Below, in pieces: positions 1 to 8,987 of a stretch of 64,000 nucleotides of DNA; position 1 is the first letter of the stretch, and each line of letters begins with the position of its first letter. Source of the stretch: Duncaniella dubosii (GTDB taxonomy: Bacteria; Bacteroidota; Bacteroidia; Bacteroidales; Muribaculaceae); assembly GCF_004803915.1 (NCBI RefSeq), contig NZ_CP039396.1, positions 1,488,001 to 1,552,000 on the forward strand, in the 5' to 3' direction. Made by a program: the position numbers and the translations under genes. Under the pieces are notes generated by a model that saw only the letters and a list, made by a program, of their open reading frames with translations, did no database searches and was not told the origin of the DNA.

Positions 1-876
1 AAGCATTACACCTTTTATTCCCAGCTTTTTCAGACAGAACGGAATCAGAAGGATACACAGAGTCTCGCTCATCTGCGACAGCGATATGAGAGCATTGGCA
101 TTGTGTGCTCCCCATGTGTCGGCATACTCGGCTATTTCAGAAAAAGAGGTGATGAAGGTGTTGCCGTAGCTGTTTGTTATCTGGAGAGATACTCCGAGAA
201 ACATACTGAACAGGAAGAATATGGCCATTCTTTTCTGCTTGAATAGTCTGAAGGCTTTGAGACCGAGGGCATCTGCAACGGAGCTTGCAGCCTCTTTCTT
301 CGTCAGACATGACGGAAGTGTAAGCGCATAGGCTGCGAGTATGAAACTGAGCACAGCCGATGTTATGAGCTGCCATGCGTTGGTCTGGAACTGTGTGAAG
401 TTGACAAACAGCATCGAGCAGATGAAACCGACAGTGCCGAATACACGTATCGGAGGGAAGTGTTTGATGGTGTCAAGTCCGGCCCGGTTGAGTGCGTTGA
501 ATGCCACAGAATTGCCGAGTCCTATTGTCGGCATGAAGAAGGCTACGGATATGGTGTAGAGAGTAAATAGCGGCCCGAATTCGACCTGTGACGTTGTCAG
601 ACAGTATATTCCGGCTGCAGCCATGAAACATCCCGCGAGAAGATGACAAAGACTGAGCATGCGTTGGGCCTGCACATAGCGGTCGGCGATAATGCCTATG
701 ACAGCCGGCATGAAGAGCGAAACGATACCTTGGACAGTGTAGAACCATCCGATTTGTTTTTCAAGGCCGATGGAATAAAGAAAATTGCCGAGGGAGATAA
801 GATATGCGCCCCAGACACCGAACTCCAGAAAGTTCATCAGCGCAAGGCGGAGTTCTATGGGTCGGATTTTAATCAT
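1..876 (-). CDS. MFS transporter, nucleoside:H+ symporter type (partial)
   Basis: The gene runs off the left edge; 292 residues are visible from the ATG at 876. The N-terminus (MIKIRPIELRLALMNFLEFG) and the following hydrophobic helices, including a WGAYLISLGNFL segment and a conserved-looking DR in the second helix loop (IADRYVQAQR), resemble the nucleoside permease (NupG/XapB) branch of the major facilitator superfamily. By family knowledge such proteins import nucleosides with protons across the inner membrane; the substrate here is inferred only. It is the last visible gene of a minus-strand run with the nuclease, mnmA and DoxX genes, about 77 bases after the nuclease stop. It could be another small-molecule MFS carrier. 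Confidence 0.75.
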   Translation of the reverse strand, partial: MIKIRPIELRLALMNFLEFGVWGAYLISLGNFLYSIGLEKQIGWFYTVQGIVSLFMPAVIGIIADRYVQAQRMLSLCHLLAGCFMAAAGIYCLTTSQVEFGPLFTLYTISVAFFMPTIGLGNSVAFNALNRAGLDTIKHFPPIRVFGTVGFICSMLFVNFTQFQTNAWQLITSAVLSFILAAYALTLPSCLTKKEAASSVADALGLKAFRLFKQKRMAIFFLFSMFLGVSLQITNSYGNTFITSFSEIAEYADTWGAHNANALISLSQMSETLCILLIPFCLKKLGIKGVML

Positions 877-953
877 GTCTGTTTAGTTTTTTGTTAGAGG
901 TTAGATTCAGGAAACCTGTGTCTTTACAGGCGTTTTATGTCGGGAATAGTTTT

Positions 954-1574
954 TCAGGGTTGGCTTTCGTCGCGTTTGCGTTTGAGTATTTCAGCCACTC
1001 GGGCTGCTTCCTCGTATTCTTCGTTGTCAATCAGCTTCTGCAGTGTCTTTTCCAGCTCTTCAATGGCATAATTTTCGAGTTTCGGCTCTCGGATGCCATC
1101 TTCGTCCATCGGCTCGAGGCCGGAATCCTCGTCTGAGTCGCCTTCCTCTTTTATTTCCATTTCAAAACCTGTCTCGTCAAGAATCTCCGGTGTGGTGAAA
1201 ATCGGGGCTCCTGTACGCATGGCTATGGCAATGGCGTCACTCGTACGGGAGTCGATGGTAATGGTTCGCTCTCCGTCGGAGAATGTCATTTCCGATGAAA
1301 ATATGCCGTCCTCGAATCGATATATGAATACTTCGACGAGTTTCACTCCGAAAGCATGGGCGAAACTGACAAATATGTCGTGGGTCATTGGACGGGGAGG
1401 TATTATGCTCTCCATCTTGATTGCTATGGACTGGGCTTCGGCCGCGCCGATTACCACTGGTATGCGGTAAGGTCCGCCGACTTGTGCGAGAATTAGCGCA
1501 TAGGCACCTGTCTGAATCTGGCTGTATGACAGGCCCATGACTTTAAGCCTTATTCTGTCGTCGTTTTCTGCCAT
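954..1574 (-). CDS. Bifunctional nuclease family protein (DUF151) with UVR domain
   Basis: A 206-residue protein. Residues about 8-140 form a DUF151/bifunctional-nuclease domain (VGGPYRIPVVIGAAEAQSIA, and later DSRTSDAIAIAMRTGAPIF, are typical). An acidic linker (EEGDSDEDSG) leads to a C-terminal UvrB/UvrC-like helical motif at about 168-203 (EELEKTLQKLIDNEEYEEAA). Family members cleave DNA or RNA in vitro, and the UVR motif usually mediates protein contact; the physiological role is unclear. It lies 31 bases after mnmA and is probably co-transcribed with it. Length and domain order match the usual Bacteroidales form. Confidence 0.85.
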   Translation of the reverse strand: MAENDDRIRLKVMGLSYSQIQTGAYALILAQVGGPYRIPVVIGAAEAQSIAIKMESIIPPRPMTHDIFVSFAHAFGVKLVEVFIYRFEDGIFSSEMTFSDGERTITIDSRTSDAIAIAMRTGAPIFTTPEILDETGFEMEIKEEGDSDEDSGLEPMDEDGIREPKLENYAIEELEKTLQKLIDNEEYEEAARVAEILKRKRDESQP

Positions 1575-1605
1575 CGGATTGTGTTTAGGTCAAGACACTA
1601 TAGTT

Positions 1606-2679
1606 TCATAACGTCACGGCCGGTAATGATTCCGCTTCCGTAACATAATTTAGCATCACGGTCATAGATGACACCGAACTGTCCCGGGCTATGCCTTGGA
1701 CCGGGATTTCGGATTCTATGATATATTCGTCGCCTTCGACTCTGCTCAGGCGAGCCGGAAGGAAGTCGGGGGAGTGGCGGTTTTTAAAGGTGATTTCAAC
1801 CTCGCGGCAGTCGTCAGGCCACGGATTGCGGGTGATCCAGTGCATCTCGTCGAGATGGAGAAGCTTTCCATACTGCTTTTCTGTGTCGTAGCCTTGCGAT
1901 ACGTATATCACATTGTCATGCACGTTTTTCTTGACCACATACCACGGACCTCCGCTGAGCCCCAGTCCTTTGCGCTGTCCGATTGTGTGAAACCAGAATC
2001 CCCGGTGTTCGCCGAGCTTGCGTCCGGTCTCAAGCTCGATTATCGGTCCGGGCTTCTCTCCGAGATGACGGCGTATGAAATCGTTATAGTTTATCTTTCC
2101 AAGGAAGCAGATGCCTTGGCTGTCACGTCGATAGGCGTTTGGCATTCGGGTCTCTACTGCAATTTCGCGGACCTTTGCCTTCGGAAGTGTCCCTATCGGA
2201 AATATGAGATGGCTAAGCTGTTTATATGAAATCCGGCATAGGAAGTCTGTCTGGTCCTTTACGCGGTCGACACCTGTCCCGAGCCATACGAGGCCGTCTA
2301 TTTCATGGGTTGTCGCATAGTGGCCGGTTGCAGTCTTGTCGAATTCATGTCCCCAGCGCTCTTCGAAAAAGCCGAACTTTATCATTTTGTTGCACATGAT
2401 GTCGGGATTGGGTGTCAGACCCTCCCGGACGGTGCGCAACGCATAATCCATAACGTTGTCCCAGTATTCCTGATGGAGTGACACAACGTCGAATGGAAGG
2501 CCGTAGTGACGCGCGATGTAGCTGCACATCTCGATGTCTTCCTCAGCCGAACAATCGCCCTCGCCGTTGTCAAGGCCGATGCGTATATAAAATAGGTGGA
2601 GGTCGTAGCCCTGTTCAAGCAGCTGGTGTACGGCGACAGCGCTGTCCACACCGCCTGATATGAGAACTGCTATTTTCAT
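1606..2679 (-). CDS. mnmA: tRNA-specific 2-thiouridylase MnmA
   Basis: A 357-residue cytoplasmic enzyme that thiolates U34 of tRNA-Lys, -Glu and -Gln using ATP and a persulfide sulfur donor. The PP-loop SGGVDS is at residues 8-13. The two catalytic cysteines are visible: C96 in DIMCNKMIKFG and C191 in SQGICFLGKI, at the spacing expected from E. coli MnmA. The tRNA-binding ATGHYA segment is near 117-122. Length is normal. The start at 2679 gives the canonical MKIAVLISGG N-terminus. It sits 26 bases after the DoxX gene, within a minus-strand run. Bacteroidales often carry two mnmA copies, so this may be one of a pair. Confidence 0.93.
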   Translation of the reverse strand: MKIAVLISGGVDSAVAVHQLLEQGYDLHLFYIRIGLDNGEGDCSAEEDIEMCSYIARHYGLPFDVVSLHQEYWDNVMDYALRTVREGLTPNPDIMCNKMIKFGFFEERWGHEFDKTATGHYATTHEIDGLVWLGTGVDRVKDQTDFLCRISYKQLSHLIFPIGTLPKAKVREIAVETRMPNAYRRDSQGICFLGKINYNDFIRRHLGEKPGPIIELETGRKLGEHRGFWFHTIGQRKGLGLSGGPWYVVKKNVHDNVIYVSQGYDTEKQYGKLLHLDEMHWITRNPWPDDCREVEITFKNRHSPDFLPARLSRVEGDEYIIESEIPVQGIARDSSVSSMTVMLNYVTEAESLPAVTL

Positions 2680-2705
2680 ATCGGTATTATCATAATTTTT
2701 GTCAT

Positions 2706-3215
2706 CTATACGTCTTCAAGCTCCTCTTCTTCATATTTGCCTTTCTGGCTGATGATGTAGAGCGAAATGAAATAGTCGAGCGATATCTTGCCCGGACCGG
2801 CGATGAGGAGATAGATATAAATGCCGATAAACATGATTGGAAGATAGCCCGGATCTGTGCTGTCGAGTCCATAGACAGGGAGATTCGGGAGCATATCGTG
2901 GAGTATGTAGTATTCGGCGGCGATCATGGTGCATATCGGCGGGATTACACTCAGTCGTGTAAGGAAACCGGCCATGATCAGCAGAGAGCATACAAGTTCG
3001 ATAATAATCATGATTATGAGCGAACATTCCGATGACATGTGGAGGACAGTCGGGAATGAATTGCAAAGTTCGCTGTAATTGACCAGATGGCGTATGCCGA
3101 ACTGGAGAAACATTACCCCGACGAATAGCCGCATGAAAAGGCGTGCAAGGTTTGAATATGTATAGCCCGATAACTTTACAAACCAGTTGACGGGCGCTGA
3201 ATAATACCAGCTCAT
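2706..3215 (-). CDS. DoxX family membrane protein
   Basis: A 169-residue membrane protein with about four hydrophobic helices (around residues 22-42, 63-85, 88-105 and 125-145) and an acidic C-terminal tail (KYEEEELEDV). The segment LARLFMRLFVGVMFLQFGIR followed by LLIMAGFLTRLSVIPP is the usual DoxX signature. DoxX-family proteins are inner-membrane proteins of mostly unknown function, in some bacteria tied to redox or thiol stress. It lies between a thioredoxin-like protein (22 bases upstream) and mnmA, so one transcript is likely. The neighbouring PxCxxC protein makes a redox link attractive, but that is inference. Confidence 0.85.
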   Translation of the reverse strand: MSWYYSAPVNWFVKLSGYTYSNLARLFMRLFVGVMFLQFGIRHLVNYSELCNSFPTVLHMSSECSLIIMIIIELVCSLLIMAGFLTRLSVIPPICTMIAAEYYILHDMLPNLPVYGLDSTDPGYLPIMFIGIYIYLLIAGPGKISLDYFISLYIISQKGKYEEEELEDV

Positions 3216-3237
3216 TGTTTTTACGGTTTTTAGGTTG

Positions 3238-4125
3238 TTATCGCTTTTTCAGCTGTCGGGCCACATCGAGCACCTGATCTATCGTGAGATGCTTGAAGCG
3301 GATGTTATGGTTACGGTCGAGAATATAGAATTCAGGTGTTCCGGCTCGCAGGTCAATCGTCATGTCGGCGTCCGGATTTGCTCCTACTGTCCAAGTCGAC
3401 GGGTAAGACGCGACTGCTTCTTTCCATTCCTGTGTCGGTTCAGTGAGTGAGATTGAAACCACCTTTAATTTACCCTCAGAGATGAGCTGTGTGGTGGAGA
3501 TGTCCGCGTCAAGCCTCAGTTTGGCAAGGTTGCAGTCATCGCAGTCAGGATCATTAAAGAACACTACTACTACATCAGCTGAGTCATTGTCAAGATTCCC
3601 GGCTGTGCCTTCACGGGTGGTGTAGGGGAGCGATGGCGCGGGGAAACGGGCAAGTGAGTTTTTCAATATTTTTTCCTGATGCGCGAAGCGTGCCTTTGCA
3701 GCCTTGTCGATACGCTTGTTTGAGGCCACGGCGTGAGCGAATGGGAGATAGAGTTCGTCGATCCACATCTCTGCGGTATCTCCATAAAGGAGGTTTTCAG
3801 CGCACTCAGCCATGAAAAGCTGGTCGGTCGGCTGTTTTTCGAGCTGCTTGTTAAACCTGACAACCGACGCTATCGCCGAATCGGGATTGGCGTTTTTAAG
3901 AATTGAAATGTATACGTTGAATTCCTGTGCCATTTTGGCTTTAGCCGAAAAAGCTTTTTTCAGATCACAGAAATCCCAGAAATGACGCGCGAGGTAATCA
4001 CAGCGTTTCTGAAATATCCCGATAGAATCGGGGATGAGAGGATAGGGGAAATATGTGTCTGCCTTCGCTCCCGAACTGATGCCTAAAAGGAGTAGAAGAC
4101 CGAATAACAGTCGTTTTAGTTTCAT
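3238..4125 (-). CDS. DUF5106 thioredoxin-like exported protein
   Basis: A 295-residue protein with a signal peptide (residues 1-22, LLFGLLLLLGISSGAKA). The middle (about 30-160) looks like the helical DUF5106 domain found in Bacteroidales. The C-terminal half is a thioredoxin fold with the redox motif DPDCDDC (C195, C198) and a cis-Pro-like GTPEFYILD strand. By family it should be a periplasmic thiol-disulfide protein, possibly TlpA-like. It heads a minus-strand operon with DoxX, mnmA and the nuclease, and has a good TATCTTTG -7 box 30 bases upstream. Its partner is unknown. Confidence 0.82.
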   Translation of the reverse strand: MKLKRLLFGLLLLLGISSGAKADTYFPYPLIPDSIGIFQKRCDYLARHFWDFCDLKKAFSAKAKMAQEFNVYISILKNANPDSAIASVVRFNKQLEKQPTDQLFMAECAENLLYGDTAEMWIDELYLPFAHAVASNKRIDKAAKARFAHQEKILKNSLARFPAPSLPYTTREGTAGNLDNDSADVVVVFFNDPDCDDCNLAKLRLDADISTTQLISEGKLKVVSISLTEPTQEWKEAVASYPSTWTVGANPDADMTIDLRAGTPEFYILDRNHNIRFKHLTIDQVLDVARQLKKR

Positions 4126-4155
4126 TATCTTCAGTTAAAGTGATTTTTATAATCA

Positions 4156-4163
4156 CAAAGATA
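4156..4163 (-). promoter_or_regulatory. -7 promoter box (TATCTTTG) for the DUF5106 operon
   Basis: On the minus strand this reads TATCTTTG, matching the Bacteroidota TAnnTTTG box. The predicted start near 4150 gives a leader of about 25 bases before the ATG at 4125. Confidence 0.6.
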
Positions 4164-4314
4164 AATAAAATCACTCAAAAACGAAAATAAGAGCCGTTTA
4201 AAAAATTCTTGTTAATAATTGGCGACCAAGCTGCAAGCTTCCATTCATGCATCGTTTCGGCTATTCAGCCGGGACGGATGTGCTTATGGTGCTGATGCGC
4301 ACTGCCATGCTGTC

Positions 4315-5538
4315 TTATTTCAATGTCAGTCTGGACATTTCTGTCAGATTGGCTGCCGAGGCAAGAAGACTGTCGGATGTGATGGCATTTATTGCCTCGA
4401 CAGTTTCCTTTAGTGTGCGGGCCACACTGCGGTAGAGCACGCTGCGTCCCATTGATATGGCTACCTGCTCTGAATTTATAGAACCGACTGTCAGCTGCCC
4501 GATGAACTGGCGCTTGGCTGCGTCGAGTTTCCGCTGGCTGACAGGTGTCTCGACGAGCGGTATGATAACGCGGTCGATGAGCCGGATGCAGCGTTTCACA
4601 TCGTCGGGGTCACAGCCGAAATAGATGGTGAGCAAACCGTTGTCGCTCATGAGCGACGTTGATGCGTCAATTGTATAGACGAGTCCGTGGCGTTCGCGCA
4701 GGGCCACGTTAAGCAGAGAGTTCATACCCGGTCCTCCGATAATGTTGGCCAGAAGTGACAGTTCAAGTCGGTTGGGGGCGAGAAGTCCGGGTATGCGGGT
4801 GCCGATGACGGTATGTGCCTGAAATGATTCCCGGCTGTCGTTTAGGTGGGAGAACGGTTGGTTGATTGGCGGAATTTCACGATTTAGCGGATTGTCGCGA
4901 CGGGTGAAACCTCTGAAATGCTTTTCAGCGAGTGAAAATACCTTTTCAGGAGATGTCGGTCCTGAATAGAAAAAGACTGTCCGCCCCGGTGTGAAACGTT
5001 CTTCAAGCCATCTTCTGCATGAGGATGAGTCAAACCGGCTTAGCGACTCGCGTGTACCGAGTATGTTGTGTGACAGTGGAGAGCCTTCATATATGATGTC
5101 TTCGAAATCGTCGAAAATCGCGTCGGACGGAGTGTCGAGATAGGTGTCGATTTCCTCGCCTACCACAAGCTTTTCTTTCGCGAGTTCGGCCTCAGGAAAG
5201 GTTGCGTCGATGACCATTTCTGCAATTAGTGAAAGTGCCCGTTCAAGATGCCCGGCAGGAAATGTCGAATAGATTGCTGTCTCCTCTTTGGTGGTATAGG
5301 CGTTCAGCTCGCCTCCGACAAGCTCCATGCGGTCGCGGACGTATGAGGCACGGTGACTGCCTGTCCCTTTGAATATGGTATGCTCTACGAAATGCGCAAG
5401 TCCGTGGATTTCAGAGGTCTCGTCGCGGCTTCCGGCGTTTATTATAACTCCGCAGTGTTCAACGGGAAGCTGTGTCGTGCGCGCTACGATGCGCATGCCG
5501 TTTGAGAGGGTGTGATATTTAATTGCAGTGTCTGTCAT
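4315..5538 (-). CDS. M16 family zinc metallopeptidase (pitrilysin/processing-peptidase-like)
   Basis: A 407-residue protein with the inverted zinc motif HFVEH (H49, E52, H53) and the distal glutamate region VVGEEID (around E128/E129), so the N-terminal half carries a complete active site. The GGELNAYTTKEET segment between them is typical of M16. The C-terminal half is the second, inactive M16 repeat. No signal peptide is seen, so a cytoplasmic location is likely. Bacterial M16B enzymes degrade or process peptides; the substrate is unknown. It is transcribed divergently from valS, with its own TAATTTTG box. Length is typical of the ~400-residue single-chain class. Confidence 0.9.
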   Translation of the reverse strand: MTDTAIKYHTLSNGMRIVARTTQLPVEHCGVIINAGSRDETSEIHGLAHFVEHTIFKGTGSHRASYVRDRMELVGGELNAYTTKEETAIYSTFPAGHLERALSLIAEMVIDATFPEAELAKEKLVVGEEIDTYLDTPSDAIFDDFEDIIYEGSPLSHNILGTRESLSRFDSSSCRRWLEERFTPGRTVFFYSGPTSPEKVFSLAEKHFRGFTRRDNPLNREIPPINQPFSHLNDSRESFQAHTVIGTRIPGLLAPNRLELSLLANIIGGPGMNSLLNVALRERHGLVYTIDASTSLMSDNGLLTIYFGCDPDDVKRCIRLIDRVIIPLVETPVSQRKLDAAKRQFIGQLTVGSINSEQVAISMGRSVLYRSVARTLKETVEAINAITSDSLLASAANLTEMSRLTLK

Positions 5539-5571
5539 TTCGAAATTGATATAGGCCGTTTGTCAGGCGTG

Positions 5572-5579
5572 CAAAATTA
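5572..5579 (-). promoter_or_regulatory. -7 promoter box (TAATTTTG) for the M16 peptidase
   Basis: Minus-strand TAATTTTG, 34 bases from the ATG at 5538 (leader about 28 bases). It stands 44 bases from the divergent valS box. Confidence 0.65.
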
Positions 5580-5622
5580 CAAAAAATCCATGCTAACTCT
5601 CAGTGGGTTCGGCTATTTTTTG

Positions 5623-5630
5623 TAATTTTG
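5623..5630 (+). promoter_or_regulatory. -7 promoter box (TAATTTTG) for valS
   Basis: TAATTTTG with a predicted start near 5636, giving a leader of about 38 bases before the valS ATG at 5674. No clear TTTG at -33. Confidence 0.65.
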
Positions 5631-5673
5631 CACCATTATTCTGAAAAAATAACCCTTCATATTACAAGCTTTT

Positions 5674-8291
5674 ATGGAAGAATTAGCCACGAAGTATGAT
5701 CCCCGTGCCGTGGAAGACAAATGGTATGCCTATTGGATGCAGCACCGTCTGTTTCATTCCGAACCTGATGCGCGCGAGCCATATACAATCGTAATCCCCC
5801 CTCCGAATGTGACCGGTATACTCCACATGGGTCACATGCTTAACAATACAATTCAGGACATTCTCGTACGCCGTGCCCGCCTTATGGGTAAAAATGCGCT
5901 CTGGGTGCCCGGAACTGACCATGCAGCCATTGCCACTGAAGCGAAAGTGGTCAACAAGCTTGCTCAGGACGGCATAAAGAAAAGTGACCTTTCGCGCGAA
6001 GAATTCCTCAGACATGCCTGGGAATGGAAAGAAAAGCATGGTGGCATCATCCTTGAACAGCTCAAGAAGCTCGGTGCTTCATGTGACTGGGAACGTACGG
6101 CTTTCACTATGGATGACATTCGTTCGCGCAGTGTCATCAAGGTGTTTGTCGATCTCTATCGCAAGGGGCTCATCTACCGTGGCAAGCGCATGGTTAACTG
6201 GGATCCCAAAGCCAAGACAGCCCTTTCTGACATCGAAGTGATATACAAGGAAGAGCATTCCAAACTCTACTATCTTCGCTACAGAATAGTCGGCGAAGAC
6301 GGTTATGCGGTTGTAGCGACGACTCGTCCCGAGACTATAATGGGTGACACGGCAATGTGTATCAATCCTAATGACCCGAAGAACCAGCATCTGCGCGGTA
6401 AGAAAGTGATTGTGCCCTTGTCAATCGCGAAATCTCCGTGATTGAGGATGATTATGTCGAGATTGATTTCGGTACAGGCTGTCTGAAAGTCACTCCCGCC
6501 CACGACATGAATGACAACATGCTCGGCGAGAAACACGGCCTTGAGACCATCGATATTTTCAATGATGACGCTACCGTCAGCGAAGCAGCCGGAATGTATG
6601 TCGGCATGGACCGTTTCGCCGTACGCGAGCAGATTGCAAAGGATCTGGCTGAGGCCGGCCTCATCGAGAAAATAGAGGAATATGAAAATAAGGTTGGCTA
6701 TTCGGAGCGTAACCCTGACACTGCGACCGAACCTCGACTGAGCGACCAGTGGTTCCTGAAGATGGAATCGCTTGCAGAACCTGCACTGAAGGCTGTCGAC
6801 GAAGGCGTAATCAAATTTGTGCCTGACAAGTTCAAGACCACATACGACCGCTGGCTTACAGACATCCGTGACTGGTGTATCTCTCGTCAGCTCTGGTGGG
6901 GGCACCGCGTACCTGCATGGTATCTCCCCGACGGGTCGTTTGTCGTGGCCGAGACTGCCGATGAGGCTCTTTCGCTTGCCCGCGAGAAGGATTCGGTGCT
7001 CACGGCCGCAGATCTCCGTCAGGATGAGGACTGTCTCGACACTTGGTTCTCTTCATGGCTATGGCCGATCTCATTGTTCAACGGAGTGCTCGAACCTGAC
7101 AATGAGGAAATCAAATACTATTATCCGACAGCGGATCTCGTGACAGGACCGGATATCATCTTCTTCTGGGTGGCACGAATGATTATGGCCGGATATGAGT
7201 TTTTGGGCAAGCAGCCGTTCAACAATGTATACTTCACGGGTATTGTCCGCGACGAAATCGGCCGCAAGATGTCGAAGCAGTTCGGCAATTCACCCGACCC
7301 GCTCGAACTTATCGCTGACTATGGCGCTGACGGTGTCCGCATGGGCATAATGCTTTCAGCCCCTGCCGGCAACGATATATTCTTTGACAAGAAACTCTGT
7401 GAGAACGGACGTAACTTCTGCAACAAAATCTGGAACGCTTTCCGTCTCGTCAAGGGGTGGGAGGTCGACGACAGCATCGAACAACCTGAAAGCTCTCGTA
7501 AGGCCGTTGAATGGTTTAATTCGAAACTTTCCGCTGCCGTGGCTGAAATCAACGACTCGTTTGACAAGTTCCGCATCTCGGAGGCGCTGATGACTACATA
7601 TCGTCTTTTCCGCGACGAATTCTCGTCATGGTATCTCGAAATGGTTAAGCCTGACTATCAGAAGCCCATCGACCGTGCCGGCTATGAGGCTACAATCGGC
7701 TTCTTCGATTCGCTTCTGCGTCTGCTGCATCCCTACATGCCTTTCATCACAGAAGAATTGTGGCAGCATCTCGGTGACCGCCGTGAAGGTGAGTCCATCA
7801 TGTATGCCTCTATGCCTGTCGCCGGAGTCATAGATGAGAAGATTCTTTCGGAAATGGAGATGGTCAAGGAAGTCATAAACGGAGTCCGCGGAGTCCGTGC
7901 GCAGCGTAACATTCCTTCGCGCGATGCTCTTCAGCTCAATGTTATAGGAGCTTCAATCCCGATGGAGGCTGTGGCTGTTAAACTCGGTAATCTTTCCGGC
8001 ATAGAAACCGTGACAGAGAAAGACCCGGCAGCTGCCTCATTCCTTGTGGGTACGACAGAATTCAACATTCCGTTGCTTAATAATATGGATGTTGAGGCCG
8101 AGATTGCGAAGCTGACCAAGGAACTTGATTATCTTCGAGGATTCCGTACCTCGGTCGAAAAGAAGCTTTCAAACGAGCGCTTCGTCAATAATGCTCCGGC
8201 TGCCGTCGTTGATGGCGAACGTAAGAAGCTTGCCGACGCGACCTCAAAAATAGAGTCAATAGAGGCTACTATCGCAGCACTTAAAGGCTGA
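5674..8291 (+). CDS. valS: Valyl-tRNA synthetase (frameshifted in this sequence)
   Basis: Class I aminoacyl-tRNA synthetase that charges tRNA-Val. The HIGH motif is HMGH (residues 51-54 in GILHMGHML) and the KMSKS motif is [10 protein letters not shown]. The editing (CP1) domain lies between them, then comes the anticodon-binding domain, and a C-terminal coiled coil (about the last 70 residues, [16 protein letters not shown]). The reading frame breaks at 6420-6421: the first part ends [13 protein letters not shown] and the second resumes with [13 protein letters not shown]. Inserting one G restores the expected [14 protein letters not shown]. The two parts join without lost protein sequence, giving about 873 residues. 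valS is essential, so a sequence error is more likely than a real mutation. Confidence 0.93.
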
Positions 8292-8294
8292 CAT

Positions 8295-8363
8295 ATAAAG
8301 TCCATACATACAAAATCACCTCGCAGACAACCTGCGAGGTGATTTTGTATGTATGGACTTTAT
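8295..8363. terminator. Bidirectional terminator: 31-bp perfect inverted repeat
   Basis: Arms 8295-8325 and 8333-8363 are perfect reverse complements around a 7-base loop (gacaacc). It lies between the convergent ends of valS (8291) and the ferritin gene (8369) and so can end both transcripts. The core is ACCTCGCA/TGCGAGGT, with AT-rich outer arms. Confidence 0.85.
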
Positions 8364-8368
8364 TATCC

Positions 8369-8884
8369 TTATTCAGCAAGGGGAGCCGGTGCGTTGTATG
8401 TGCGGCTTCCAAGCTCCTGATCAAGCATGTAGAGACCCATGCCATTGTCACCGATAAGAGAGAATTTGTCAATGAGTGTACGGCAATTGTCTTCCTCTTC
8501 AACCTGTTCGCTCACGAACCAGTTAAGACGGTCGCGTGTAGCATAGTCTTTTTCCGCTTCGGCGAGTGAATAGAGCTCATTGATGAGGGAGGTTACTTTC
8601 TTTTCATGTTCAAGTGTGGCCTTGAATGCTTCGAGAGGCGATGCCCATGTTGAGGGAACGGCATCAATCGGCTTGAGCACTACACGGCCACCGCGCTGGT
8701 TGACGTAGTTCATGAAGATTGTGGCATGAGCCTGTTCTTCCTGAAATTGAATTTTAAACCAGTTGGCTACACCGGGCATACCTTCGGCTTCGAAATGAAG
8801 AGCCATAGAGAGATAGAGATATGCGCTCCAGAACTCAGCGTTGATCTGAGCGTTGATGGCATCCTGAACTTTATTGTTTAGCAT
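8369..8884 (-). CDS. ftnA: Ferritin (non-haem iron storage)
   Basis: A 171-residue cytoplasmic four-helix protein that stores iron as a 24-mer. Ferroxidase-type residues are in place: an N-terminal glutamate in QINAEFWSAYLYLSMALHFE, then the EEQAHA motif of helix B, and QVEEEDN in helix D. Length and sequence match bacterial ferritin (FtnA) rather than bacterioferritin, as there is no haem-ligand methionine pattern. It is a single gene with its own TATTTTTG box and ends at the shared terminator with valS. In anaerobic Bacteroidales such ferritins respond to iron and oxygen; no Fur-like site was recognised by eye. Confidence 0.93.
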   Translation of the reverse strand: MLNNKVQDAINAQINAEFWSAYLYLSMALHFEAEGMPGVANWFKIQFQEEQAHATIFMNYVNQRGGRVVLKPIDAVPSTWASPLEAFKATLEHEKKVTSLINELYSLAEAEKDYATRDRLNWFVSEQVEEEDNCRTLIDKFSLIGDNGMGLYMLDQELGSRTYNAPAPLAE

Positions 8885-8921
8885 AGGAAATAATGATTTA
8901 TGCGGTTAGATTTTCGATTGG

Positions 8922-8929
8922 CAAAAATA
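8922..8929 (-). promoter_or_regulatory. -7 promoter box (TATTTTTG) for ferritin
   Basis: Minus-strand TATTTTTG; the predicted start near 8916 gives a leader of about 32 bases to the ATG at 8884. Confidence 0.6.
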
Positions 8930-8987
8930 CAGACTTTTTGTAAAAAACAAATCCTTGGAGTCAAAGTTTTTGACACAGGAGTTGTAT

